A DNA stretch of 64,000 nt from the NCBI RefSeq assembly GCF_009707465.1, contig NZ_CP046120.1, forward strand, positions 3,749,501-3,813,500, read 5' to 3'. A program made the position numbers and the translations under genes. Shown in pieces: positions 9,932 through 17,648 of this stretch. How positions within the stretch are numbered: the stretch's first letter is position 1; every line of letters starts with the position of its first letter. Source of the stretch: Novosphingobium sp. Gsoil 351. Its GTDB lineage: Bacteria > Pseudomonadota > Alphaproteobacteria > Sphingomonadales > Sphingomonadaceae. The notes below the pieces were generated by a model, which saw nothing but the letters and a program-made list of their open reading frames with translations, ran no database searches and was not told the origin of the DNA.

Positions 9932-9950
9932 TGGTGCCGGCTGCAGGAAT
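9931..9950 (+). repeat. Left attachment-site repeat (attL/attR) of the island
   Basis: ATGGTGCCGGCTGCAGGAAT is repeated exactly at the 3' end of tRNA-Thr at 22672-22691. The match extends ten further bases with two mismatches. It begins at the last base of the stop codon of the upstream isomerase gene, so insertion left that gene intact. Confidence 0.85.
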
Positions 9951-10110
9951 AGAACTCGCGTCCAGCCACGTAAATTGGTGTCTATAGGAGTCCATAAAAG
10001 GCACGCAATATCGTGCATTTCTGGGTAAGCGGTCCATACACGTCTATTGACAGCTAGCGAAAGGACGCCGATTGTGTGGGAACTGACGTGGGTTCCGGCG
10101 GAGACGATCT

Positions 10111-11316
10111 ATGGGCAAGCTTACCGATCTGAAGGTCAAAAGCGCGAAGCCCGGCGTTCACGGCGATGGCGCGGGACTCTACTTGAGGGTCAAGCCTAGC
10201 AACGCGAAGAGCTGGGTCCTTAGGGTTCAACACATGGGTCGGCGGGAGGACATTGGGCTTGGCGGATACCCAGCCGACCTGTCCTTGGGCGAGGCTCGCG
10301 AGAAGGCTGCCCGGTTGCGAAAGCTGGCACGGGCGGGCGTCGATGCGCGGGCCGAACGTGACCGCGCGAAAGTGCGCATCCCCACCTTTGCCGAGGCGAT
10401 GCTCGAAGCCCATGCCGAATTGTCAAAGGGGTCAGGCTGGTCGTCGAAGACCGCTGTGGATTTCAAGAAATCCCTCAACGATCATGTCGTGCCGCGGATT
10501 GGAAATACCCGCATCGATTTCGTGCATTCCGATCAGATCATTGCCGCGCTCTCTCCAGTTTGGACGGTCAAGCCTGAGCTGGCCAAGAAGCTTCGCATCC
10601 GAATTATGCAGGTGCTCCAGTTCGCCAAGGCAAAGCGCTGGCGAACCGACGCCCTACCGCTGCCGAGGGAAATCAGCGGCGGTCTCGCGAAGCAAGCCCC
10701 CGGCAAAAATTACGCGGCGATGCCGTTCGCCGATGTTCCCAGCTTCGTCTCGGGCGAACTCTCCAAACAAGAGACGCCCGGTCGGCTGGCTCTCCTCTTC
10801 ACGATACTGACTGCCGCTCGCAGCGGCGAAGTCAGGTTCGCTCGCTGGGATCACATCAACGTCGACGCTCACACGTGGACACGCCCGGCAGACCTCATGA
10901 AAATGAAGACTGCGCATGTCGTGACGTTGTCAGAGGCCGCCGTGGCGGTACTAGGCCGCGCTGCCGAACTTTATGGCCGCGAAGGCCTGATCTTTCCCGG
11001 CGCGACCAAGGGCAAGCCCCTGAGCGATATGACGCTTACGCGCGCCATGCGGCTCGCCGATCGCCAGGAGACAGTGCACGGTTTCCGCAGTGCCTTCCGC
11101 GACTGGGCCGCGGAGAAGATGCCGACCGTCCCGGCCATGGTCGCCGAGATGGCGCTGGCGCATAAGGTCGGCACGGCGACCGAGCAGGCTTACCTTCGCT
11201 CCGATCTTCGCGACATGCGGCTCTCCCTGATGAACGCTTGGGGTCGCTTCGTTGCTCCATCGCTATCGCCGGGCGGGAGCAACGTGGTCGAGATGTCGTC
11301 TGCCGCGGCGGCCTAG
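10111..11316 (+). CDS. P4-type tyrosine recombinase/integrase
   Basis: A 401-residue integrase that would excise and insert the island at tRNA-Thr. Residues 1-90 form the DUF4102 arm-binding domain (LTDLKVKSAKPG, DGAGLYLRVKPS, LGGYPADLSLGEAREKA). Residues 95-185 form a SAM-like core-binding domain. The catalytic domain shows R237 (TAARSGEVR), H323-x-x-R326 (HGFRSAFRDW), H351 (LAHKVG) and the nucleophile Y361 (QAYLRSD). Length and order are normal. It reads into the island from the left repeat, about 160 bases inside. It sits at the end opposite the tRNA gene, whereas many P4-type integrases lie beside the tRNA. Confidence 0.95.
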   Translation: MGKLTDLKVKSAKPGVHGDGAGLYLRVKPSNAKSWVLRVQHMGRREDIGLGGYPADLSLGEAREKAARLRKLARAGVDARAERDRAKVRIPTFAEAMLEAHAELSKGSGWSSKTAVDFKKSLNDHVVPRIGNTRIDFVHSDQIIAALSPVWTVKPELAKKLRIRIMQVLQFAKAKRWRTDALPLPREISGGLAKQAPGKNYAAMPFADVPSFVSGELSKQETPGRLALLFTILTAARSGEVRFARWDHINVDAHTWTRPADLMKMKTAHVVTLSEAAVAVLGRAAELYGREGLIFPGATKGKPLSDMTLTRAMRLADRQETVHGFRSAFRDWAAEKMPTVPAMVAEMALAHKVGTATEQAYLRSDLRDMRLSLMNAWGRFVAPSLSPGGSNVVEMSSAAAA

Positions 11317-11373
11317 GGCCGGAGTTCTTACTGCGAGCAGATCAGGGTCGCCCCAGATCTAAGGAGCGGTGGC

Positions 11374-11661
11374 ATGAAATGGAACTGGATGGTGGCCGGC
11401 ACTGCATGGGCGGGCATCGTCGCGCTAGCGTGGTGGCTCGCTGATCGGCGGATTGAGCGCGACTTATTCGGCAACGCCGAAAGCGTGGCTCAAGTCGCGA
11501 CCCGCGATAACGTGCTGATATGGGGAGGCTCGATCCCGCTGGCGCTGTTCGTCCTGCTCACTATCGCGGGGCGCGCTCGGATGATCCAGCCCGGCCTTCG
11601 CTGGCCGCGGCGCCGTTCCGCCAGCCGGGGGCTATTGCCGTTGGAACGCACAAAGACCTAG
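11374..11661 (+). CDS. Small two-helix membrane protein, unknown function
   Basis: A 95-residue protein with an N-terminal hydrophobic helix (WMVAGTAWAGIVALAWWLA), a charged linker (DRRIERDLFGNAESVAQ) and a second helix (LIWGGSIPLALFVLLTIAG) followed by a basic tail. The ATG has a good AAGGAG at proper spacing. It lies 57 bases downstream of the integrase on the same strand and may be co-transcribed. I do not recognise the family. Small membrane proteins of this shape occur near integrases and in defence or lysis modules, but nothing here decides between those roles. Confidence 0.7.
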   Translation: MKWNWMVAGTAWAGIVALAWWLADRRIERDLFGNAESVAQVATRDNVLIWGGSIPLALFVLLTIAGRARMIQPGLRWPRRRSASRGLLPLERTKT

Positions 11662-11783
11662 GTACTTAAAGCGAGTCGGGGCAGAGTCCTCCAAATGGCA
11701 GGGCGGAGCTCGCCCTAGCCTGCAACTCTTCGTCGGGCGCGTGCCGGCCACGCCAGTACAATTTTGGCGACACGGCGGAGGCT

Positions 11784-12077
11784 TCAGCCCCCGACCCACT
11801 GATATGCAAATACGGAGCGGATGGCCCCGTCCGTGATACAGGATTTGCGCGCATGACAGTATCTGGGCCGATGCATCGGTATTCTGTACCGCCTGACTAG
11901 GCCGCGATCGTGTAGGCGGGTCAACACGCGGTTTGCCGATGAAATGGGAATGCAACCGGTGCAAACGAAGTCTCGCAGCACGAGGACGCATTCCGCTTCG
12001 ACCAGCATCTTGATCACGACGTCTTGCACGTAGGGCTCGTTCAGCCAGCCCGATAAGTTGGCGGCCTTACCGTGCAC
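11784..12077 (-). CDS. Possible winged-helix DNA-binding protein, unknown
   Basis: A 97-residue protein from a GTG start at 12077. The central segment, LVLRDFVCTGCIPISSANRVLTRLHDRGLV followed by RRYRIPMH, has the layout of a winged helix: a helix, a turn, a recognition-like helix and a short hairpin. It overlaps the end of the upstream gene by 11 bases, which suggests translational coupling in a minus-strand operon with the M15-like protein. It could be a small regulator of that phage-like operon. Confidence in coding is moderate because the start is GTG and the length is short. Confidence 0.55.
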   Translation of the reverse strand: MHGKAANLSGWLNEPYVQDVVIKMLVEAECVLVLRDFVCTGCIPISSANRVLTRLHDRGLVRRYRIPMHRPRYCHARKSCITDGAIRSVFAYQWVGG

Positions 12078-12336
12078 TGCCGCCTCTGAACCACCGCATT
12101 AGGCGCGCCAGGCGGGCGCACAACCAAGTCCAAGGCGTTGCGAGCGCCTGGCGCCAGCTTTCCTCCCTTGCGGCTCGCTCTGCCGCCAGGATCGCGCCAC
12201 AGACCTTTAGGGAGCGGGGCTCCACGGAGCGTCGGGTAGGCTTGGCCGGCGGTAGATAATAGAACGCGCCGGGCAGGGCGTCGGCCCCGTCATCTCCGTG
12301 AACCGGCGTCGCGATTGCCGCGTAGGGGTCGCTCAT
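12067..12336 (-). CDS. Hypothetical 89-residue protein coupled to the M15-like gene
   Basis: The ATG at 12336 overlaps the upstream stop codon in an ATGA arrangement, strong evidence for translation. The protein has a Gly/Pro-rich N terminus (SDPYAAIATPVHGDDGADALPG) and an Arg/Trp-rich C-terminal amphipathic helix (SWRQALATPWTWLCARLARLMRWF). I do not recognise a family. The basic amphipathic tail could associate with membranes, which would fit a lysis or virion role beside the peptidase-like protein, but this is speculative. Confidence 0.6.
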   Translation of the reverse strand: MSDPYAAIATPVHGDDGADALPGAFYYLPPAKPTRRSVEPRSLKVCGAILAAERAAREESWRQALATPWTWLCARLARLMRWFRGGSAR

Positions 12337-13742
12337 TGTCGCACCCGGGGGGCGCCATCCATGCCCACGAAGCGAGCGCCGACCGGAAGCCGAGCGGCTT
12401 CCTCAACCGACAGCCGATTGCCGCTCGCTGCACTGCGCGCGGCCTCCTGCTTTTGCCACGCCCCGCGTTGCTTGTGGGCCTTGATCGAATTGGCCACCGC
12501 ATCGACGGCGTTGCCGGAACGCTGAAAATTGTATGCCGCGCCGGCGCGAATGCTGGTCTTCATTGCATCGGTCGGATTGAGCCCCGACACCTCGAGCTGG
12601 TTCTTGACCTCTTCATCGACCATATCCTGCTCTTTGGATGTCATCCGCTTCGGCGGCTTGTCTGCTGCCGCGGCGGCAGCGCCACCCTTGCCGGGCTTCG
12701 CGGGAGCGACCGTGTTCTGGAGCGAAAAGTGCCAGCCGCCCAACGGCTTGCCGTTCGGGCCGCGCTTGCCGCGCTCGTCCCGCGCGTCGATGACGCGGAT
12801 GCCGGGGTGGTCGCGCTCATACTTGGCGGCCGCCTGCTCGACAGTGCATCCTGGGATTGGGTCGAAGTCGTAGCCCTGCACGCCCGGCTTGTTGCCAAGG
12901 TGGTCGGAATTCTCGACGCCGCCGACTGCGCGATTGTGCTCGACCGAGCGCCACCCGCTGTTCATCTTCGTGCCAGGGAACGACTGCGCGATCGTGTCGA
13001 ACGACGGCGCAGGCCCGACGCTCTTGGCGTCGACGGCATAGCGGCGATCGCCCGACGTGGTGACGGTGCGGAAGTTGCTGGCACGCGCGCTGCTGTCCGC
13101 CGCGTAGCGGCTAGAGCCCGCCTGGATATTGGCGACCGGGACGTCGTCGCGGTTGTTGATGGTGGCGACACCGAGCGCGGTCTTATTCTTGGCGTCGTAG
13201 CCCTGCGCGGCAATCTCGTCGGCACGCTCGGGGGTGATCGCGAAAGCCGCGCCTGGCGTGTTCCCCTGCGCGATAAGCCCGCGCCGCGCCATCTCGTCAC
13301 CGCCGAAGAAGCTGGCGAGCGATCCGACGATCTTGGTCGGGTCGACCTTGTCGCCGTTCATCTGCGCCATCGACGCGATCAGCGGGCCGAGATTGCTGCG
13401 GAACTGCTCGTCGTCGGTCGGGACCGGCGGGCGCGTCCCGACGCCATCGAGAAACGTCGGATCGTCCAGCGACGGCACGGCCTGCGGCGGCGCCTGAAGC
13501 CGGGCGATCAATTCCGGCAAGCCCTGCTGCGCGGCGTTCGCGGTGTCGAGCACGGTGGCCTGACTGCCATAAACGCGCGCGTGGGCGCGGTTCTCCTCCG
13601 CCTGCGCGGCAAGAGCGTCAGCCTTCGCGCGTTCCTGCGCTTGCTGCGCGGCAGCCTGCGGATCGCCGAAGATCGCGCGGACCAGGCTCGAGCCGATGGC
13701 CGCGGTGGGATCCTGGTAGTGGAAGTTCGGGGCGCGGGGCAT
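12333..13742 (-). CDS. Phage-like protein with an M15 (DD-peptidase-like) domain
   Basis: A 469-residue protein. The first ~150 residues are Ala/Gln-rich and helical (FGDPQAAAQQAQERAKADALA), typical of virion structural or internal proteins. Residues ~255-340 resemble M15/VanY-like peptidases: FPGTKMNSGWRSVEHNRAVGG, then NSDHLGNKPGVQGYDFDP and GWHFSLQN supply the metal-site pattern SxHxxxxxxD and a late H. The C-terminal third is again Ala-rich and helical. The family hydrolyses peptidoglycan cross-links, so a virion-associated lysin is possible. It heads a coupled minus-strand run of three genes, with two small frames upstream. Why an island without capsid genes keeps it is unclear. Confidence 0.75.
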   Translation of the reverse strand: MPRAPNFHYQDPTAAIGSSLVRAIFGDPQAAAQQAQERAKADALAAQAEENRAHARVYGSQATVLDTANAAQQGLPELIARLQAPPQAVPSLDDPTFLDGVGTRPPVPTDDEQFRSNLGPLIASMAQMNGDKVDPTKIVGSLASFFGGDEMARRGLIAQGNTPGAAFAITPERADEIAAQGYDAKNKTALGVATINNRDDVPVANIQAGSSRYAADSSARASNFRTVTTSGDRRYAVDAKSVGPAPSFDTIAQSFPGTKMNSGWRSVEHNRAVGGVENSDHLGNKPGVQGYDFDPIPGCTVEQAAAKYERDHPGIRVIDARDERGKRGPNGKPLGGWHFSLQNTVAPAKPGKGGAAAAAADKPPKRMTSKEQDMVDEEVKNQLEVSGLNPTDAMKTSIRAGAAYNFQRSGNAVDAVANSIKAHKQRGAWQKQEAARSAASGNRLSVEEAARLPVGARFVGMDGAPRVRQ

Positions 13743-13752
13743 CGGCAGTCTC

Positions 13753-13902
13753 CTATGGGCGAGGCAACGGACAGGTGAGGTCGATCGTGGGTGTTGCCGG
13801 CGCGGCTTGCTCCTTGCCGCGCCGACCCAGGTCGCCCGCTACCGGATAAGGATAAGTCCGCGTCGTCCGGTCGTCTTTTCCCAACGTCGCCGCGCATCCC
13901 AC
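13753..13902 (-). CDS. Possible very small protein (49 aa), phage-like operon
   Basis: A short frame from a GTG at 13902, preceded by AAGGAG at a spacing of about 8 bases, ends 10 bases before the M15-like gene. It begins VGCAATLG and ends TIDLTCPLPRP, so it has two Cys. No family is recognised. The same strand holds another tiny frame just upstream that overlaps it in a different frame. Support is limited to the ribosome binding site and tight spacing. Confidence 0.35.
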   Translation of the reverse strand: MGCAATLGKDDRTTRTYPYPVAGDLGRRGKEQAAPATPTIDLTCPLPRP

Positions 13903-13976
13903 AGACCCTCTCCTTGGCGCAGGTGCACGGTGTGGTTGGAAACGTAGTCGGGGCTGATCGATAATTTTCTGGTCAT
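13839..13976 (-). CDS. Possible small phage-like protein (45 aa)
   Basis: The ATG at 13976 follows GGAGCAACC, an ideal ribosome binding site. The product begins MTRKLSISPDYVSNHTVHLR and is rich in Arg and Trp toward the end (WDARRRWEKTTGRRG). It reads in the same direction as the M15-like gene and precedes it by about 100 bases. I do not recognise it. It is either a genuine small gene at the head of the operon or a leader peptide. Confidence 0.45.
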   Translation of the reverse strand: MTRKLSISPDYVSNHTVHLRQGEGLWDARRRWEKTTGRRGLILIR

Positions 13977-14239
13977 GGTTGCTCCACCGGCGGTCGATCG
14001 CTGTTAAGTAAGAGACGACGGGCTGGAAGCCGTCTTCTCTCTTAAGCGGCAACGGCAATGGCAATTGCATTGATTTCAATGGTTTAGCCTGCCTGCCGCA
14101 TCCGACGTTGCCGCCGCCTCTGGCAACGCCAAATCTCCTTAAGTCGTTGAATTTCCGCGACCCGCGATCCCTGCTCCCGCCGGTTGCCGCATTGCCAAAA
14201 TGGGGGCTGGCAACGCTGCAACTGCTTGGGGGGTTAGCT
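13977..14239. other. Intergenic region between the RepA-like gene and the phage-like operon
   Basis: About 260 bases without a convincing gene. It contains a GCAAT-rich stretch (near 14049-14070, repeats of GGCAA/GCAAT) and probably the promoter of the minus-strand operon that starts at 13976. No clear terminator hairpin with a T-run was found. Confidence 0.4.
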
Positions 14240-15928
14240 CTAGTTGGCACCTTGCTCGTCCTCAGGGGGCGCGATAATCTGCAACCCGTCCGGCCCATCG
14301 CAAATCCGGCCAGAGGCTATGAGTGCGGCCACCGCGTTTCGGATTGCGCCGCGGGAAAGATCTGCCAGCTCCGGAAGTTTCGCTTCCCACAGTTCCGACT
14401 TGCCAGTCCTGCGGACGATTTGCCCATGCGCGACGCGGGTTCTCAGAACCCCCAACACCCGCGCAGCGTCAGCTTCCATCGAACGGGACACGGGGGCCGG
14501 CGACTCGCTGGCGATAGGCTCAAGCCGCAAAGTAGCCGAGTTCCTCTTGAACAACTTACCTTGTTTCACGGGCGCCCAGAGCGCTTGAGATGGCGGAAAA
14601 TTCTGTTTGACGATCCCGACCATGGTCGTTTCGAGACCACGATCGAGCATGCCAATCACAATTCTCGCTCGATCGATGCTGGCGCCGCCGCCCCGCGTCG
14701 CCCAGTCGAAGTCTCCCAAGGAGGTAAGCTTCCGTTTTGATTTAACGACGTGGTGCGCGAGCAGTACCCCGCATCCCTTGCGAACAATGAAGTCATTGAA
14801 CCTATTGTAGAAGCTCGATAAATCTGAGTTGTCGGTCTCGCGCCCTTCGAGAAACACTGTCACTGGCTCGACAATAAGGAGAGCGATTTCCGGTATCCGC
14901 TCAATGATTTTGAATACGTAATCGAGTGTCTTACCGCGAGCGTCGATGACGAACCCACAAGCCGGGCCGTGTTCTTCCTCGAAATAAGACTCGCGGTCAC
15001 TGATGATGCTCTCGGCGTCTTCGCCGCTCACGGTTACCACCACTCCACGTGCCGAGACCGCAGTACCGAGAAACATGCGTGGCGCGTCGCTTTCGCTATC
15101 AATCACAGCCGCCAGCTCGGTCAGGAGCGTAGATTTTCCGGTCTCGTGCTCAGCTACCAGGAGTCCTAGCGCTCCTTTGGGGACCAGGCCCGGCACGAGC
15201 CACTCAATCGGCTGATTGCCGGTCGTGCGCTCTTCGGCGGAACCAACCATGCCGAACAGCTCAATATCGCCGCCGGATCGGGTCCATCGCTTCATAATTC
15301 TCGCGAGTGTCGAGCCCGGAAGGCACCGTCGGGCCAGCCAATCGTCGCGCTCCTCGGCCGGCAACGGCGCCAGCTCGCTGTTGACCTCGTCGCACCACAG
15401 ACCAGGCGCGATGCCTTGGCGAGCAGCGTTGAAAAGTATTGTCGCATTGATGGGCCGGACGAAGGGGCGAACTGTTAGCTCCTTGCCGGGCATCGCGGCG
15501 AGCTTGACGGTGAATTCCGGGAAATCCCCGAGAGCGACAAGATCTTCGGGGGCGTCGTCCTTACGGTGCACGACGTAGAATTCGGGGCCGCCTCCGAAGT
15601 CGTCGCGCTGGCCGTCCAATAGGCTCTCCGCGAGGTTTCCGGCGCACATGAGCCCCAGGCTCGCATAGTGGGAAACCCACGGTCTGAGCGCGGCCAGGGC
15701 TTCCAACTCTACCTGCTTGATCAAGAGGGCGTTCGTTTCGTCGTCGTCGTGCAGGTCCCAACCCTGCGGATCGTGCCAGCTTTCGATTTCGCCAGAGCCG
15801 TCTTCAAAATTGATCCCAATGCCCAGCACATGGAAGTCCTCGTCGGGCTCCGCGAGGGCTGCCTCCGCGGCGACGAAGCGCTCCATGTCGAAGGCACCCC
15901 GCGTTGTCGGGCCAACATCGTCCCTCAC
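14240..15928 (-). CDS. RepA-like AAA/RecA-fold ATPase (plasmid/phage replication helicase type)
   Basis: A protein of 562 residues from a GTG at 15928; an ATG at 15886 is an alternative start. The central ATPase domain has a P-loop AEHETGKST, in which the usual first Gly is Ala. The later strands VVVTVSGED and IALLIVEPVTVFLEG (Walker B-like) and the segment GVLLAHHVVKSKRKL match RepA/AAA_25 replicative ATPases that act on single-stranded DNA at origins. The C terminus holds a winged-helix-like unit (LSRGAIRNAVAALIASGRICDGPDGLQ), probably for DNA binding. The GTG overlaps the stop of the upstream AlpA-like gene as GTGA, indicating coupling. Such alpA-rep pairs are typical of integrative elements that replicate after excision. 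Confidence 0.8.
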   Translation of the reverse strand: MRDDVGPTTRGAFDMERFVAAEAALAEPDEDFHVLGIGINFEDGSGEIESWHDPQGWDLHDDDETNALLIKQVELEALAALRPWVSHYASLGLMCAGNLAESLLDGQRDDFGGGPEFYVVHRKDDAPEDLVALGDFPEFTVKLAAMPGKELTVRPFVRPINATILFNAARQGIAPGLWCDEVNSELAPLPAEERDDWLARRCLPGSTLARIMKRWTRSGGDIELFGMVGSAEERTTGNQPIEWLVPGLVPKGALGLLVAEHETGKSTLLTELAAVIDSESDAPRMFLGTAVSARGVVVTVSGEDAESIISDRESYFEEEHGPACGFVIDARGKTLDYVFKIIERIPEIALLIVEPVTVFLEGRETDNSDLSSFYNRFNDFIVRKGCGVLLAHHVVKSKRKLTSLGDFDWATRGGGASIDRARIVIGMLDRGLETTMVGIVKQNFPPSQALWAPVKQGKLFKRNSATLRLEPIASESPAPVSRSMEADAARVLGVLRTRVAHGQIVRRTGKSELWEAKLPELADLSRGAIRNAVAALIASGRICDGPDGLQIIAPPEDEQGAN

Positions 15929-16125
15929 GCCGCAATCGCCTTGATTGGCAGCGCCGCCAGCCACCGATCTTGCTCGACCCGCGCGATGAGGGTGCGGCGC
16001 CCGGCCTTGCGGGCGACCAGCCGACCGGCCGCAAGCTCGACGTAGAGTTGCGCCCGGCATATTCCGAGCCGCTTGGCGGCCGCGGCCGGATCGTCCGCAA
16101 TAGGCTCTACCAAGTCCAAGTTCAT
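15925..16125 (-). CDS. AlpA/excisionase-like helix-turn-helix protein
   Basis: A protein of 66 residues from the ATG at 16125, with GGAG 10 bases upstream; a GTG at 16134 is possible but too close to that site. The segment DPAAAAKRLGICRAQLYVELAAGRLVARKAGRRTLIARVEQDRWLAALP is a MerR/AlpA-type helix-turn-helix with the wing that reads R(K)xGRRTLI. AlpA proteins activate integrase or act as excisionases in P4-like elements and satellites. Its stop is fused to the start of the RepA-like gene. The divergent AT-richer region upstream is the likely promoter and operator. Confidence 0.8.
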   Translation of the reverse strand: MNLDLVEPIADDPAAAAKRLGICRAQLYVELAAGRLVARKAGRRTLIARVEQDRWLAALPIKAIAA

Positions 16126-16772
16126 CGCTGTCACGCTCCAGCCACTGTGTGTGGCAACGCATAGGCAACGTTGGAATGAATGAGAATACGATGTCGGAAC
16201 TAACGTAGTGGTCGTAACTTCCTAAGTCTTGGAAGATCGCCAGATATTTATTTTCGTTACGCTCCACGAAATCTCGTCATATATCCAGAGCGGGATGATA
16301 GTTACTACAACTTGGGGGAAATAGGGTTCGGCGCCAGAAAATTAGAGCGGGACGCCGGGATCGAAAATGGCGGTGCGCTCGCGGGTGGGGTCGGGGGGTG
16401 GGCCGGGCCGCGCGGTGACAGCAGCCACCCTGCCAGGCCAGCCGCCCCGCCACCTCGGGAGCGCGCGGCGCCTGTGCTCCGTCGCGCCACGCGCCCCTAC
16501 CGTCCTCACCGCCCCTCTAGCCATGCCGGGGGGCGAAACGGCCTGGCAAGCGCACCATGAAAATAAATGTCGTACCGCTCCGGGCAGATAGTTGGCCGCT
16601 TCTTCCGATGTGTCGGACGGTCCTCGCGCGACGGCCTCTGCCCAGCCTCAGTAGGTTCCGATAGGCTCCGCTTTGTTGGCTGGCGTCGGTCGGCATAGCC
16701 AGGTTTGACAGACGATCTGTAACCGCTTCACCGTCCGCCTGGCGCCGACCTACGGCGCGCAGGAGCACCGAC
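16126..16772. other. Island intergenic region, AT-richer part then very G-rich part
   Basis: About 650 bases without a convincing gene. The first ~190 bases (16135-16320) are visibly AT-richer than the surroundings and lie just upstream of alpA-repA, so they are the best place for the regulatory promoter or a replication origin. The next stretch (16360-16500) is strongly G/C-skewed, with runs such as GGGGTCGGGGGGTGGGC. Short open frames here have atypical composition and no ribosome binding site. Confidence 0.45.
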
Positions 16773-17075
16773 ATGACCGCAACCATCATCCAATTTCCGA
16801 CCTACGAAGAGCGCGACGCCACCGAGTTCGAGCGCTTTGGTACGTCCAGTTACACACGGGCCAACGACGAAGGCCGCGCGCTCTTGTGTGAAGCGTGGGC
16901 GTCGAAGGATCGCTCGCCGTTGGGGGTGCGTGTTGCTGCGTTCACCGGGTTGGTCGAGCGGCTGGCGATCGGCAGGCCAGAGATGGTCGAAGAGTTCGTC
17001 GTGATCGATGGCGTGGGCAAGTTCGAGCTGCGCGCCATCCCGCCGCTGCTGGCGGCGATGCTCGCGGCGGCATAG
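16773..17075 (+). CDS. Hypothetical 100-residue protein
   Basis: The ATG at 16773 has an AGGAGCACCGAC leader, a good ribosome binding site. The product begins MTATIIQFPTYEERDATEF and is an acidic helical protein (ERLAIGRPEMVEEFVVIDGVGKFEL, PPLLAAMLAAA). The IIQFP start occurs in many short proteins of alphaproteobacterial mobile elements. I do not recognise a function. It stands alone on the plus strand inside the island. Confidence 0.65.
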   Translation: MTATIIQFPTYEERDATEFERFGTSSYTRANDEGRALLCEAWASKDRSPLGVRVAAFTGLVERLAIGRPEMVEEFVVIDGVGKFELRAIPPLLAAMLAAA

Positions 17076-17393
17076 CGTTAGGAGCGGAGCCCCGCCCCAA
17101 GCCGGGCTGGGCGCACCCGTGGCTTCGCGTCGCGCCGCGCGGGCGGAGGCCGGCTTCTGGATGGTCCTATCTTAGGAGCCAGCAGTTGTTTTTATATAAC
17201 TGAAACGATGCAGTTTTTACGATGGATCAGTTGCTGGCTCCCACAGAAGCGCCCACTTCATTGCATCTATAAGGGCGCCAAGCAATCTGGCTGCTCAAAG
17301 AGATTGCTGCCGAGACGGTCGGTGCGCGGCTAAGGGGCCCCAAAATTCCCGGTTGCCGAGTGGACCGGCAGTGACGAAGAACGCGAAGCGCGG
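17076..17393. other. Island intergenic region with an inverted repeat
   Basis: About 320 bases without a gene. A 10-base perfect inverted repeat, GGAGCCAGCA (17175-17184) and TGCTGGCTCC (17232-17241), encloses a 47-base AT-rich segment with T-runs. It could be an operator, a recombination site remnant or part of a transcript structure. Confidence 0.45.
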
Positions 17394-17648
17394 TTACAAA
17401 GGCACGCAATAGGCAGAGAGCGCGCCAGACCCGTGAATGGACCCGTCCGGTCCAATGGTGACTTGATTTTGCCGAGCGATTGCTTGCCGGGCTCGCTCGC
17501 ACTGGGCTGCGTTCGGATAGTTAATCCGTGTCATGTTGCGTGGGCCCGTGATGATCAGCGTGTAGGCCGCTTTGAGCCGGTGCTTCGTTACCGACTCCCG
17601 CTCCGCCACGGGGGTGAGTGCAACCGCCAGGGCAAGCACCATGCTCAT
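17394..17648 (-). CDS. Hypothetical small protein following the restriction enzyme gene
   Basis: An 84-residue frame whose ATG overlaps the stop of the MmeI-like gene in an ATGA arrangement, so it may be translationally coupled. A hydrophobic N terminus (MSMVLALAVALTPVA) may be a signal or anchor. The C-terminal half has the pattern YPNAAQCERARQAIARQN...GSGALSAYCVPL with two Cys that could pair in the periplasm, seen in many small exported proteins. Its relation to restriction-modification is unknown. Confidence 0.55.
   Translation of the reverse strand: MSMVLALAVALTPVAERESVTKHRLKAAYTLIITGPRNMTRINYPNAAQCERARQAIARQNQVTIGPDGSIHGSGALSAYCVPL

Noticed and set aside
12315..13778. 487-residue plus-strand open frame opposite the M15-like gene
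   Set aside because: The minus-strand protein has a recognisable domain and an ATGA-coupled downstream gene; the plus frame has neither.
16305..16591. Short open frames on both strands in the G-rich island region
   Set aside because: Composition is extreme, no ribosome binding site precedes them, and they overlap each other in opposite directions.
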